Notes under the pieces: model-generated | Told to the model about the DNA's origin: nothing | The model's input: the letters and a program-made list of their open reading frames with translations, nothing else | The model's database searches: none | From: DATFVA01 sp963774455 | GTDB lineage: Bacteria > Bacteroidota > Ignavibacteria > Ignavibacteriales > Ignavibacteriaceae | Assembly (NCBI GenBank): GCA_963774455.1 | Contig: CAVZFD010000004.1 | Location: forward strand, 62,001 to 126,000 | Direction of reading: 5' to 3' | Length of the DNA stretch: 64,000 nucleotides | Translations under genes and position numbers: made by a program | Part shown: positions 27,218-36,467 of the stretch, piece after piece | How positions within the stretch are numbered: position 1 is the first letter of the stretch | Layout: the number at the start of each line of letters is the position of its first letter

Positions 27218-27616
27218 ATGAAACCTTACATTCTTTTTACATTTCTGATTTTTCTCGTTATTACGGGCGGCTGCAGAGACAATGCCTTCTCAGGACCTGC
27301 AGAAGAGGACCAGACTATTGCCCAGGTAAAGGAATCCGGAGAGTTTATATCTCCTTCGGCCGGAGATAAATGGATAAGAGGATCTACTTACCGGATAGAA
27401 TGGCGGGATTTTTCACCTGATAATAATGTTGATCTGATTCTTTTAAAAAAGAAATACTATTATCCTGTTGAAATATTAATTAATTCACCCAATCTGGGTT
27501 CGTTTACATGGAAAGTTCCTGATGACCTCAAAACCTCAACTTATTATCAGCTAAAGCTGGTCAGAAGTAATTCTCCCGGTAACTTTATTTACAGTCAGCC
27601 CTTTGTTATAAAATAA
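27218..27616 (+). CDS. Lipoprotein with a Kre9/KNH-like domain
   Basis: A 132-residue lipoprotein; the lipobox is ITGGC (Cys19). The mature part ESGEFISPSAGDKWIRG, YRIEWRDFSPDNN, DLILLKK, LGSFTWKVPDD and KLVRSNSPGNFIYSQPFVI fits the fungal Kre9/KNH-like (Ser-Thr-rich) beta domain found also in bacterial surface proteins, where it probably binds carbohydrate or protein. ATG at 27218 is chosen with AGGA upstream; ATG at 27200 is an alternative. Separate from glgA by 193 bases. Confidence 0.7.
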   Translation: MKPYILFTFLIFLVITGGCRDNAFSGPAEEDQTIAQVKESGEFISPSAGDKWIRGSTYRIEWRDFSPDNNVDLILLKKKYYYPVEILINSPNLGSFTWKVPDDLKTSTYYQLKLVRSNSPGNFIYSQPFVIK

Positions 27617-27650
27617 TTTTAAGATTTAATTCCGTTACCTGCCCGAGTGC

Positions 27651-30353
27651 TTAATAATAATAACCGATTGAGAAGTAAAAAAATACGTCTCCCAGGCTGA
27701 TAGGATTATCTGGAAGGTTTTTAAATAGAAAGCTCCTGCCTACCGAAAAATCAGCAGGACCAACCGGGGTGTCAAAAGACAACGAAATACCAACTCCATG
27801 TCGCAGCTGCTTAAATTTTATCTGTTCCTGTACCTCCCACGTTGAACCGAGGTCATAACGCATTTTAAAATAGGTACCAAAAAAAATTTCAAATGGGAGT
27901 TTATACCTGTATTCTAATGAGGAAAGAAAAATCTGTCTGCCTCTGAATTCATCGGCCCTCATTCCAAAAAAGGAGTCCTGACCACCAAGTGAATATTCCT
28001 CACTTAAAGGGAGGGTCTTGTCTGCAAACCCCATAACCACTCTCGGAGAGAAAGTATTAACCCTATTGAATGTTAAATAACTCTTATACTGAAAATTAAA
28101 GTTCGTATATCCGATATTTCCCCCAAGGATTTTCTGAGCCACCTCATATTCTGCATTAAAGTAAAATCCTTTTTCAGGATAAGGGTACTTATCCTGTGTA
28201 TCAATAGTTGAGCTGGCTTTAAGACTAACTATTTTTAATTTATATGGATTCACAGGGAAACCTGACTTATTTTTTATCTCATCATACTTGTATTTGCCTG
28301 TAAAGATTAGATTTCCGAATCGTTCAACCTGAGTGCCGAGCGCCAGGGATGTTCCATAATAAATCTGCCTGTACTCACCGATGGAACTTCTGGAAAAGCG
28401 ATGAACATTCGTGGAGGAATCATCCATATAAGCGTAGATATCATTGAACCTGTAAAAAGCATTAATATTATAAGTGAAATAAGTATTAAATATTCTGTTT
28501 GATTTATGCTCAAGCACATACGCCCTGTTCCGTGTTCCTCCAAATAGAAGCAGACCAAGCTCTGTACCGCTGCCGAAAAGGTTTTCATCACGAACATCAA
28601 GGCTCCCCTGAACCTTATTTTCGTTATCTGCACGAAAACCAACCCTTACCAGGCTAGAGATTTTTTCATTCACATTCAGTATTACGATATTCTGGTTGTC
28701 CTCTCTTTTCACAGTAAGCAGAATATCATCAAAAAGATTTGTGCTCCGCAGATTGGTTAGACCCTCTTTCACTTTTTGATAAACAAAATAATCGCCTGCC
28801 TCAAGGGGGAACTCTCTTTCTATAATTGATTCATTCGTGGATTTATTTCCTACTATACGAATTCCGGATATTATTCCCTCATCTACTCTAATGTTAAGGA
28901 TTCCTTCCTCTTCATTAAACCTGACATCCCTTACTTCTGCAAGGGAATATCCCTGTCTGCGATAAAGATCCATTAATTCCGTTAGTTTCGATACTATCTG
29001 TTCTGCATTATATGGTTTTCCAGTGATACTGCTGAACAGGGAATCGGTATCATATTGGTTAAGTAGAGATGCCCCATTAATATTGACATAATGAATGATG
29101 GGATAAGAGAGCCCGACGAGTTTTAAAACAGAATACCGGTTTTTACTCTCAATTAATGCCTCCAGGTCAGCATAATCACCATTCCGGAAGAAACGGCAAA
29201 GATTATAGCGGATCGAAGACGATGAGACAGAATCCTTGTAGGGTAAACTTTTTATAAAGCTCTCTGATAAAGAATCATCATTTGAAGAGAAAAGGTTGCT
29301 GAAATATTTATTGGGAGAGTCATATTTACTTATCATTAATGAGTCGATTTTTCTTTTGATTAAGTTGCTGGCCGACCTCATGGACTCGTATCCCTTCTGA
29401 ATAGTCTCCCTGACTTTCGAGAAGTCTGTTGCGGAACCCTCACTCAGCTTAGGGGTAATTAAAATATCCGCATCCTTCATCTGATTTTCGTTTAGTAATT
29501 TCATAGGAATACTAATAATCTGATCAGCAATTATCCAGGGATACTCAAGATCTTTTTCAGGGTGAAGTTTGCTGGTTGTATTAACTGCTATTATATAATC
29601 AGCTCCTAGCTTCTTCGCTATTTCTACAGGTATATTGGCCACAAGTCCCCCATCAACTAGAATAAGCGAATCAGATCTGACCGGAGAGAGGAAAAATGAG
29701 ACACTTGAACTGGCTCTCATTGCCTGGCTAAGAGAACCCTTGCCTATTACAACCGGACTCCCGGTTACGAGATCGGTACATACCGCTCTGAATTTTGTTT
29801 TAAGCTCATCAAAGCTGCTGTCGATATGGATAGGAGCTTGAAGAGTGAGAAGATTCAGAAAATTAGATAATTTCTGCCCGTTGTTTATAGAAGTCGGTAA
29901 TAGAGGTGTAAGTCCCTTCAGGCGTAGAGTAAAGATTGCCTTATCCTCTGTCACTTTCTGATCGATGAATAGTTCTCTTCGATTAGTTTCACGCTCAGAG
30001 GAAAGAAGGTCATTCCAATCTGTATCCAGTGCTATGGAATCCAGCTGCTCAACAGAATAACCCGCCGAATATAACCCGCCGATTATGCTGCCCATGCTTG
30101 TTCCCACAATTATATCTACCTTAATCCCAGCCTCTTCGAGAGCTTTAAGCACACCTATCTGAGCGAGTCCCCGCGCCCCGCCACCGCTAAGAGCGAGCGC
30201 AACTACCGGTTGTGTCGAGGAAACTTCTTTACTTAAACCGAAAGGAAGTGCTTTATTTTTATGCTGTATGGAGATGACGTATTCACTTTGTGCCTGAACC
30301 GCCGTTAAGCTTACTAACAACAGAATAAAAAGTATTTGATTAAAGCGGATCAT
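27651..30353 (-). CDS. Patatin-like phospholipase with POTRA and BamA-type barrel (type V secretion-like)
   Basis: A 900-residue outer-membrane protein. Order: signal peptide 1-21; patatin lipase with the oxyanion hole GGGARG (57-62), nucleophile GTSMG (Ser86) and catalytic Asp234 in DGG; a linker; two POTRA-like repeats around 430-590 (for example GIRIVGNKSTNESIIEREFPLEAGDYF); and a C-terminal Omp85 barrel ending in FFYFSIGYYY. This is the layout of the RssP/PlpD type Vd enzymes, in which the barrel carries the lipase to the surface. All lipase residues are present, so it should be active. It follows yidC, 69 bases downstream on the same strand. Confidence 0.9.
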   Translation of the reverse strand: MIRFNQILFILLLVSLTAVQAQSEYVISIQHKNKALPFGLSKEVSSTQPVVALALSGGGARGLAQIGVLKALEEAGIKVDIIVGTSMGSIIGGLYSAGYSVEQLDSIALDTDWNDLLSSERETNRRELFIDQKVTEDKAIFTLRLKGLTPLLPTSINNGQKLSNFLNLLTLQAPIHIDSSFDELKTKFRAVCTDLVTGSPVVIGKGSLSQAMRASSSVSFFLSPVRSDSLILVDGGLVANIPVEIAKKLGADYIIAVNTTSKLHPEKDLEYPWIIADQIISIPMKLLNENQMKDADILITPKLSEGSATDFSKVRETIQKGYESMRSASNLIKRKIDSLMISKYDSPNKYFSNLFSSNDDSLSESFIKSLPYKDSVSSSSIRYNLCRFFRNGDYADLEALIESKNRYSVLKLVGLSYPIIHYVNINGASLLNQYDTDSLFSSITGKPYNAEQIVSKLTELMDLYRRQGYSLAEVRDVRFNEEEGILNIRVDEGIISGIRIVGNKSTNESIIEREFPLEAGDYFVYQKVKEGLTNLRSTNLFDDILLTVKREDNQNIVILNVNEKISSLVRVGFRADNENKVQGSLDVRDENLFGSGTELGLLLFGGTRNRAYVLEHKSNRIFNTYFTYNINAFYRFNDIYAYMDDSSTNVHRFSRSSIGEYRQIYYGTSLALGTQVERFGNLIFTGKYKYDEIKNKSGFPVNPYKLKIVSLKASSTIDTQDKYPYPEKGFYFNAEYEVAQKILGGNIGYTNFNFQYKSYLTFNRVNTFSPRVVMGFADKTLPLSEEYSLGGQDSFFGMRADEFRGRQIFLSSLEYRYKLPFEIFFGTYFKMRYDLGSTWEVQEQIKFKQLRHGVGISLSFDTPVGPADFSVGRSFLFKNLPDNPISLGDVFFYFSIGYYY

Positions 30354-30421
30354 CTTTTTAGCGCAGCTTTTCCCGATATATAAATATTTATCGAAGAAAA
30401 ATAAACTTTTTAAAAGATATT

Positions 30422-32314
30422 TTATCTTTTCCTTTTTTGCTGCTTCTGAACTTTTGCATTCTGTTCTGCAGCTTCCATGAGTTTCGACATAAATCCCTTT
30501 TTCTTATTGGGATTTTTAACCGGAACAAGCTCCATTCCGTCATGTTTATGATTTATATAATATTGTTGAGCAATTGAGAAGACGTTAAACATGAAGTAAT
30601 AGAGGTTAAGCCCCGAAGGAAATGACATAAACATAATGGTAAGCATTATGGGCATAATATAAACAAGTCCGGCCTGTTTGGGATCTTTTACGGTCATTTT
30701 CTGCTGAACAAATGTTGTTACCCCCATTAATACGGCCAGCCCGCTAATCTGGTCAATGCCGAACAGGGGGAGCTTAAACGGTAGCTGGGCGATAACGTCT
30801 GGTGCAGAAAGATCTTTTATCCAGAAAATAAAGGGTTGTTGTCTCAATTCAATTGCGGTTTTAAACAAACCCCATAGGGCAATAAATATCGGCATCTGAA
30901 GCACGAGCGGGAGGCAGCCTCCGGCAGGATTAACCCCGTAGGTTTGATACAATTTCATTGTTTCTTTATTCACTTTCTGGGGATCCTCCTTATATTTTTC
31001 TTTTATCTCCGCTATCTTGGGTTGAAGGAGCTGCATCTTCTTCATCGACTGATAGCTGGTTTTTGTAAGGGGATACAGAACGAATTTAATTATGAGAGAG
31101 AAAACTATTATGACGAAGCCATAATTAGGAATGAATGTATGCAGGAAGTTGAACAAAGGAAGTAAAATATATTCGGCAATCGGCCTGACAATAAATTTTA
31201 ATCCAAAAAAACTACCGAAATCGACAAGTGCGGTAAATTTTTCGCCATATTCTTTGAGCCGATCATAATCAACCGGTCCTACATAAACAGTAAATATGCT
31301 CTTTTCAAAATCTGTATTTTTAAAAGGAACATTTATTCTTATTGAATAATCTTCTTTAGTTCCGGTTTTACCAACGGATTTTCTATTACCTTCAATATAC
31401 GCACCGTTTACGGCATCAGGATCTTTCGGTGCAATAATAGCAACAAAATACTTATTTCTTACTGCGGCCCAATCAACTCTTCCGTTAAAGTCTTTAGTAA
31501 TTTTTTCACCGACTGATGAAGCATCTACTATTACCTGTTCTCCTCCGTAATATACACTTGCATCGGAATAAGTTGCTTCATCTACGGAGTTTTCCTCTAC
31601 AAACCTCAGACCGCTACCCCATACAAGATCATATGAATTGTTGCTGATAAGGTTTGTCATATTTACCAGGTCTATTTCACTTTCAAAGCTATATTTGTTC
31701 CCGTAAAAGGTGAATTTTTTAACGATATAAGAATCGTTCCCGGCATGGAGTTTGAAGTTCAAAACGAGGGAATCATTCCCGGCTATTTCATAGCGGGATT
31801 TTACGGCATCTGAATTGAACGCAAGATCCGCAGTTGAGATTGCCTTTCCGTCCGAAGTAACAAAAGATAAGTTATATGGATCTCCCTGAGTATAATCGAT
31901 AAGCTGGACATGCGTTTTATAAAAATCATCTCCCCCTGAAGCATTTACTGAGTACCAATTATTAAATTTTTTAAGATAAATTTTCCTGATGTTGGCCCCT
32001 TTGCTGGACAGCTCCATAAGGACAAATTCGTTTTCAATAGTAATTACCTTTTCTTTTTCCGGAGAGGCTGAAAAATATTTGCCGTATTTCAGACTATCGT
32101 TTTCTGCCGTCTGAAGCTGCTTTTTTTGAAGCTTAACGGTATCCGCTGCAATTTCTTTTTTCGATTCTTTTATCCGGGATGTATCTTCGTGAACAGCAGT
32201 GGTGTCGGTGGTTTTACCTTTCTGTATATGTTCGGGAGAAGGCGAATTAAGATAAAACCAGAGCACAAGAATAGCCCCGATCAATATAAAAGCAATTGTT
32301 GTATTTCTATCCAT
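30422..32314 (-). CDS. yidC: Membrane protein insertase YidC
   Basis: A 630-residue Oxa1-family insertase. It has an N-terminal membrane helix (about residues 7-22), a large periplasmic domain, and a C-terminal bundle of five helices (for example FIPNYGFVIIVFSLIIKFVLYP, GGCLPLVLQMPIFIALWGLF and IMPIMLTIMFMSFPSGLNLYYF). The C-terminal tail is basic (KNPNKKKG, QKQQKRKR). YidC helps Sec insert inner-membrane proteins. It is 11 bases after yidD in the ancestral rpmH-rnpA-yidD-yidC order. Confidence 0.96.
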   Translation of the reverse strand: MDRNTTIAFILIGAILVLWFYLNSPSPEHIQKGKTTDTTAVHEDTSRIKESKKEIAADTVKLQKKQLQTAENDSLKYGKYFSASPEKEKVITIENEFVLMELSSKGANIRKIYLKKFNNWYSVNASGGDDFYKTHVQLIDYTQGDPYNLSFVTSDGKAISTADLAFNSDAVKSRYEIAGNDSLVLNFKLHAGNDSYIVKKFTFYGNKYSFESEIDLVNMTNLISNNSYDLVWGSGLRFVEENSVDEATYSDASVYYGGEQVIVDASSVGEKITKDFNGRVDWAAVRNKYFVAIIAPKDPDAVNGAYIEGNRKSVGKTGTKEDYSIRINVPFKNTDFEKSIFTVYVGPVDYDRLKEYGEKFTALVDFGSFFGLKFIVRPIAEYILLPLFNFLHTFIPNYGFVIIVFSLIIKFVLYPLTKTSYQSMKKMQLLQPKIAEIKEKYKEDPQKVNKETMKLYQTYGVNPAGGCLPLVLQMPIFIALWGLFKTAIELRQQPFIFWIKDLSAPDVIAQLPFKLPLFGIDQISGLAVLMGVTTFVQQKMTVKDPKQAGLVYIMPIMLTIMFMSFPSGLNLYYFMFNVFSIAQQYYINHKHDGMELVPVKNPNKKKGFMSKLMEAAEQNAKVQKQQKRKR

Positions 32315-32325
32315 TTATAATACCA

Positions 32326-32535
32326 TTACCTCAGAGGATCAAATCCTCCTTTGTTGAAAGGATTGCATCTTAAAATCCGCCAGACTGATTTTGCTCCGCC
32401 CTTTAATGCTCCATATTTCTTAAAAGCCTCAATGGAGTATTCAGAACAGGTGGGATAAAATCTGCATGAGGGTGGGAAGAGCGGCGAAATTAATTTTTGA
32501 TATATTTTGATGAGAAAAACAAAAATTCTCCACAT
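32326..32535 (-). CDS. yidD: Membrane protein insertion efficiency factor YidD
   Basis: A 69-residue YidD protein with an N-terminal amphipathic helix ([17 protein letters not shown]), the conserved block [20 protein letters not shown], and [16 protein letters not shown] near the C-terminus; the three conserved cysteines are at family positions. YidD is membrane-associated and aids YidC function. It starts directly after rnpA ends (adjacent coordinates). Confidence 0.95.
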   Translation of the reverse strand: MWRIFVFLIKIYQKLISPLFPPSCRFYPTCSEYSIEAFKKYGALKGGAKSVWRILRCNPFNKGGFDPLR

Positions 32536-32934
32536 CTATATATTTCTTTCTATTTTAACCAGAACATCTATAATCCCGGGCATAATATCATCGATCAAAA
32601 TTAACCGGTTATTTTTTTCATTGAACCGATAAGGAGAAAAAATAATTTTCAAAACAAAGTTTTTAAGTAAACAAAGCTTAAAGAGATTTTCTTTATTCAG
32701 CCTGTAAGAAACTCTAATCAACCTCTTTACATTGTTTCTCCAGACAGCATTTCCTGCCTTGCTTGATACGACAGCCGCAATTTTTACATTTCCGGATTCG
32801 GCTTGCTTATCCAGAAAATAAATAGCTTTTATTTTTTTGTCTTCAGAAATAATGACCCTGCCGGACTCGTATACCTGTTCAAAATCAGCCCTGCTTTTAA
32901 TTCTCTCACCGGCGGGAAGTTCAAAGCGTTTCAA
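32536..32934 (-). CDS. rnpA: Ribonuclease P protein component
   Basis: A 132-residue RnpA, the protein subunit that helps the RNase P RNA mature tRNA 5' ends. The conserved basic motif is RNNVKRLIRVSYR, with the usual KSRADFEQVYESG opening. The start is TTG at 32934, five bases after rpmH stops; no ATG is available in frame. The RNA partner is not in this window. Central part of the rpmH-rnpA-yidD-yidC operon. Confidence 0.93.
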   Translation of the reverse strand: MKRFELPAGERIKSRADFEQVYESGRVIISEDKKIKAIYFLDKQAESGNVKIAAVVSSKAGNAVWRNNVKRLIRVSYRLNKENLFKLCLLKNFVLKIIFSPYRFNEKNNRLILIDDIMPGIIDVLVKIERNI

Positions 32935-32939
32935 ATGCT

Positions 32940-33086
<147 letters not shown>

Positions 33087-33274
33087 TTATGCTCCTAATT
33101 ATCAAAAAGACTTCAAAAATAGGCTTTATAAGATAAACAAGCAAGACAATTAATTCTTTATAGGGGGTCAAAAAGAGATTTTTTCATGCACTTTTTAAAG
33201 AATTAATTTGCGGTACGTGAAAATACTTTATATTTTTTCGCTGTGTCAGACACCCGAAATTTATGTTCATAACT

Positions 33275-33283
33275 TGTTGATAA
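33275..33283 (-). promoter_or_regulatory. DnaA-box-like site, one mismatch
   Basis: TGTTGATAA differs from the TGTGGATAA consensus (complement of TTATCCACA) at one base. The same variant recurs, inverted, at 35063-35071 beyond dnaA. Confidence 0.4.
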
Positions 33284-33292
33284 TTTTGAGAT

Positions 33293-33307
33293 GTGAAAAC
33301 GTTTCAC
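33293..33307. promoter_or_regulatory. Inverted repeat in the dnaA leader, possible operator
   Basis: GTGAAA and TTTCAC flank ACG, a 6-3-6 inverted repeat with the centre seen in LacI-family operators. It is about 210 bases upstream of dnaA; no regulator is assigned. Confidence 0.3.
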
Positions 33308-33503
33308 GAGCTCTAAGGGGTATAAATTTCCCCCCACGTTTTTTGAAAAAACTGTTAATAATTGAAATCGACGTCTCTAATTGGTTGAGTTACAATGGGT
33401 TAAGGGGCGATTTCTAATGTTAAGAAATTGTTAATTATCTTGGGTGTCATTAAAAACTAATTTGTAAATAAGTGATTTTTCAAAGAATTTTATTCTTTTT
33501 TTC

Positions 33504-33512
33504 TGTGGATAA
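33504..33512 (-). promoter_or_regulatory. Consensus DnaA box immediately before dnaA
   Basis: TGTGGATAA, the exact complement of TTATCCACA, ends seven bases before the dnaA start codon at 33519. Its overlap with the ribosome-binding area suggests that DnaA could autoregulate its own gene. Confidence 0.6.
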
Positions 33513-33518
33513 TTCTAA

Positions 33519-34922
33519 ATGAGTAACACCTCCTCTCTTTATAAACCCGACTATCAAGATGCCGCTTCTGTCTGGAAGGAATGTCTCAGATCTATTAAAG
33601 AAAACGTCACATTAATGACGTACAACACCTGGTTTTTACCCATTAAACCTCTAGAATTGAATGGTTCTGCTCTAAAAGTGCAGATTCCGAGCCAATTTTT
33701 CTGGGAATGGATAGATGAACACTATAATACGCTTATTAATAGGACAATACTTGATGTCATCGGTCCAGAAGCCAGGTTATCTTACATTATAGCTGAAGAT
33801 AAAGAAAACAGGGATAGTAAAGAAAACCGTAACACCAAGATTCCGGTAATTCAGCTGGCCAAAGAAGTTACCGTCCAACAGCCAAAGCATGAAACATATC
33901 TAAATCCACGTTATACTTTTGATAATTTTATTAAGGGCGAAGGAAATCAGCTGGCAAGAGCTGCCGCGGGAGCAATCAGCGAAAATCCTGGAGGAACGTC
34001 GTTCAATCCTTTCTTTGTCTACGGTGGTGTTGGACTTGGAAAAACACATCTTGTACAGGCTATCGGAAATAAAATACGTGAGACTTTTCCATCGAAAAAG
34101 ATAATATATCTTTCATCCGATATATTCACGGTTGAATTCGTAGAAGCCATTCAGTCAAATACCGTAAATGATTTTTCCAATTTTTACAGAAGCATGGACG
34201 TCCTTATAATCGATGATATTCAATTCCTGATTGGCAAAGAAAAAACACAGGACCACTTTTTTCACATTTTCAATACTCTTCATCAATCAAGAAAACAAAT
34301 AATTTTATCAAGCGATCGTGCGCCAAAAGATCTAAAAGGATTGGACGATAGATTGATCTCCAGATTTCAATGGGGATTGGCTGCAGATATTCAGCCTCCG
34401 GAACTTGAAATGAGGATAGCCATCCTTAAGAAAAAGTCGGAAGATTATGGGTTGGAAATTTCCCCTGATATTTTGGAATATGTTGCAAATAATATTACCT
34501 CTAATATTAGGGAACTGGAAGGTTGTTTAATAAAACTTCTGGCAAACGCCTCACTTAATTCGAGAGAGATAAATCTTGATCTTGCAAAAAAAACAGTTAA
34601 AGAGATAGCGACCGACAGAAAGGTAAATGTAACGATCGAGACGATTACAAATATAGTTTGTGAAGTTTTAAATATTGCAGAAAATAAAATACGGGATAAA
34701 ACCAGAAAAAAAGAAATTGTTTTGGCCCGGCAGATAGCTATGTATCTTTCCAAGGAATTAACAAAATCATCATTAAAGACAATAGGCCTGCATTTTGGGG
34801 GTAGAGATCACTCTACTGTAATTCATTCATGTACCACAGTGGAAGATGCAATGTCAAAAGATCAATCTTTAAAGGAGATTATAAACAATGTACGGACGCA
34901 GATTGAACTGAAGTGTTCCTGA
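33519..34922 (+). CDS. dnaA: Chromosomal replication initiator protein DnaA
   Basis: A 467-residue DnaA. Domain I begins ASVWKECLRSIKENV; the AAA+ ATPase domain has the Walker A loop YGGVGLGKTH (Lys175) and Walker B LIIDDIQF; the DNA-binding helix-turn-helix with the family signature GLHFGGRDHSTVIHSC lies near 440. It opens the origin and controls initiation. It starts with ATG right after a DnaA box and ends 25 bases before a strong terminator, so it is transcribed alone. Confidence 0.98.
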   Translation: MSNTSSLYKPDYQDAASVWKECLRSIKENVTLMTYNTWFLPIKPLELNGSALKVQIPSQFFWEWIDEHYNTLINRTILDVIGPEARLSYIIAEDKENRDSKENRNTKIPVIQLAKEVTVQQPKHETYLNPRYTFDNFIKGEGNQLARAAAGAISENPGGTSFNPFFVYGGVGLGKTHLVQAIGNKIRETFPSKKIIYLSSDIFTVEFVEAIQSNTVNDFSNFYRSMDVLIIDDIQFLIGKEKTQDHFFHIFNTLHQSRKQIILSSDRAPKDLKGLDDRLISRFQWGLAADIQPPELEMRIAILKKKSEDYGLEISPDILEYVANNITSNIRELEGCLIKLLANASLNSREINLDLAKKTVKEIATDRKVNVTIETITNIVCEVLNIAENKIRDKTRKKEIVLARQIAMYLSKELTKSSLKTIGLHFGGRDHSTVIHSCTTVEDAMSKDQSLKEIINNVRTQIELKCS

Positions 34923-34947
34923 TTAAATATTATAATAAAATTTCTGG

Positions 34948-34974
34948 AAGGCTCCATATGGAGCCTTTTTTTTT
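34948..34974 (+). terminator. Terminator after dnaA
   Basis: AAGGCTCC-ATAT-GGAGCCTT forms a perfect 8-bp stem with a 4-base loop (34948-34967), followed by a run of T, 25 bases after the dnaA stop. Confidence 0.88.
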
Positions 34975-35023
34975 GTTAGAAACATGTTAAGAAAATATTT
35001 TTACCATGTTGAAAACTTTAAGG

Positions 35024-35032
35024 TTATCCGCA
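35024..35032 (+). promoter_or_regulatory. DnaA-box-like site, one mismatch
   Basis: TTATCCGCA differs from TTATCCACA at one position. It lies 30 bases before a second candidate box and about 110 bases before the A+T-rich tract. Confidence 0.45.
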
Positions 35033-35062
35033 TCGTGTTTATAAGAGCGGCATTGCCTTTTT

Positions 35063-35071
35063 TTATCAACA
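35063..35071 (+). promoter_or_regulatory. DnaA-box-like site, one mismatch
   Basis: TTATCAACA differs from TTATCCACA at one base and is the exact complement of the site at 33275-33283, which suggests a lineage-specific box variant. Confidence 0.4.
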
Positions 35072-35356
35072 TAATTTATATATAAAATCATTGCAAATAG
35101 TTAAACTGAATAAACAAATATTCCGGATTAACATATACACATCCTTATTATACTTATTAATTATTAATTAATTAATCATTAATTAATAATAGGAGGTTAA
35201 TAAATAAAATTCTTTTCTATGCATCGATTTTGTATTATATTTTAATAACAAATAATTCCTTGTTTCAGTCGAAAAACCTAATTTATACCAGCTAAATTCA
35301 TTGAGATTAGCAGCCTTTTTTACTATTTTTATATGCTTTAAAAGGAGAATGAGTCA

Positions 35357-36466
35357 ATGGAATTCAAAGTAAACAGTAAAGTTCTCGAAAAACTTTTATC
35401 CAAAATTATTCCTGCTGTTCCGAGTCGTACACCAATGCCCGTACTGGAGAATTTCCTGATTGAAATTAAGGACGGATTAATGACAGTAAGTGCAACAGAT
35501 ATGGAGATCGCACTTCGCTCATCTCTGAATGTTCCTTCTGATGAAGATCTGAAAATGGTTATTCCAGCAAAACTTTTTTATGATATAATCAGATCTCTTG
35601 GTGATACCCAGATCAAATTTGAAACAGAGAAAAATTTAAAATTAAAGATTCAGACGGATAATGGAACATATAACATAAGCTTCTCTCCGTCGGATGATTT
35701 CCCTGACATTCCAGAGGTTTCTAAAGAAAAAGAAGTTTCTATGAATGGACAGGATTTAAAGAAAATGATTGAACAAACCTCGTTCGCAATGAGCAAGGAA
35801 GATATGCGGCCAGCTATGACAGGAACCTTAATGGAGTTTACCAATGAAGGATTAAGACTGGTTACTACAGACGGACATAGATTGGTAAAGTATATAAATA
35901 AAACCATTGTATCCTCCAACGATGAACAGTATATAGTACCTGAGAAAGCTATTTCTGTATTATCAAAGTTACTTGGAGACTTAGATTTTAAGATGTACCT
36001 GAGCAAGACTAATATTGCATTTTATCTTGGTGAAATTGAATTAATAACCAGACTTATAGGGGAAAAATATCCTGCTTATAATAGCGTTATTCCACTCGAA
36101 AACGAGAACATATTAAGTATTAAGACTGCAGATTTACTCTCAACAGTTAAAAGAATGATGTTGTTTTCAACCGCAAATTCAAAACAGGTCAAATTTTCCA
36201 TCAGCAGCGATAACCTTGAAGTTTCAGCTGAAGATATTGATCATGGATCCAACGCCCGCGAAAACATAAAGTGTGATTATAAAGGCGATGCTATGGATAT
36301 CGGCTTTAATACAGGGTATGTAAATGACGTTCTTACGCATATTAACGATGAACAGGTGTTATTTAAATTACATTCACCAACAAAGGCATGTATAATCGAA
36401 CCTTCAAAGTCAGAAGAAAAAGAAGATTTGATGCTATTGTTGATGCCTGTACGTTTAAATAATTAA
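35357..36466 (+). CDS. dnaN: DNA polymerase III subunit beta (sliding clamp)
   Basis: A 369-residue beta clamp in three similar domains; conserved start FKVNSKVLEKLLSKIIPAVPSRTPMPVLENF, the TDGHRLV block in the middle, and LLMPVRLNN at the end. It forms a ring around DNA and tethers the replicative polymerase. AAAGGAG precedes ATG 35357. It is followed one base later by recF. Confidence 0.98.
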   Translation: MEFKVNSKVLEKLLSKIIPAVPSRTPMPVLENFLIEIKDGLMTVSATDMEIALRSSLNVPSDEDLKMVIPAKLFYDIIRSLGDTQIKFETEKNLKLKIQTDNGTYNISFSPSDDFPDIPEVSKEKEVSMNGQDLKKMIEQTSFAMSKEDMRPAMTGTLMEFTNEGLRLVTTDGHRLVKYINKTIVSSNDEQYIVPEKAISVLSKLLGDLDFKMYLSKTNIAFYLGEIELITRLIGEKYPAYNSVIPLENENILSIKTADLLSTVKRMMLFSTANSKQVKFSISSDNLEVSAEDIDHGSNARENIKCDYKGDAMDIGFNTGYVNDVLTHINDEQVLFKLHSPTKACIIEPSKSEEKEDLMLLLMPVRLNN

Positions 36467-36467
36467 T

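Larger units (their letters stand above)
33087..33518. other. Probable oriC, left part (rpmH-dnaA intergenic region)
   Basis: A 432-base, gene-free region between divergent rpmH and dnaA, the usual place for a bacterial origin. A consensus DnaA box (TGTGGATAA) lies at 33504-33512 and a one-mismatch box (TGTTGATAA) at 33275-33283; weaker TGTTAATAA-type sites occur at 33353. An inverted repeat GTGAAA-ACG-TTTCAC lies at 33293-33307. The leading-strand switch in gene direction supports the call. Confidence 0.65.
35000..35215. other. Probable oriC, right part (dnaA-dnaN intergenic region) with A+T-rich unwinding tract
   Basis: Between dnaA and dnaN, a one-mismatch DnaA box (TTATCCGCA, 35024-35032) and a second (TTATCAACA, 35063-35071) precede a 46-base tract (35145-35190) that is nearly pure A+T, with only two C residues, built of TTAATTA-type repeats. 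This is the layout expected for DnaA sites next to a DNA unwinding element. With the box cluster before dnaA, the origin looks bipartite. An orphan AGGAGG follows the tract without a usable start. Confidence 0.5.
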
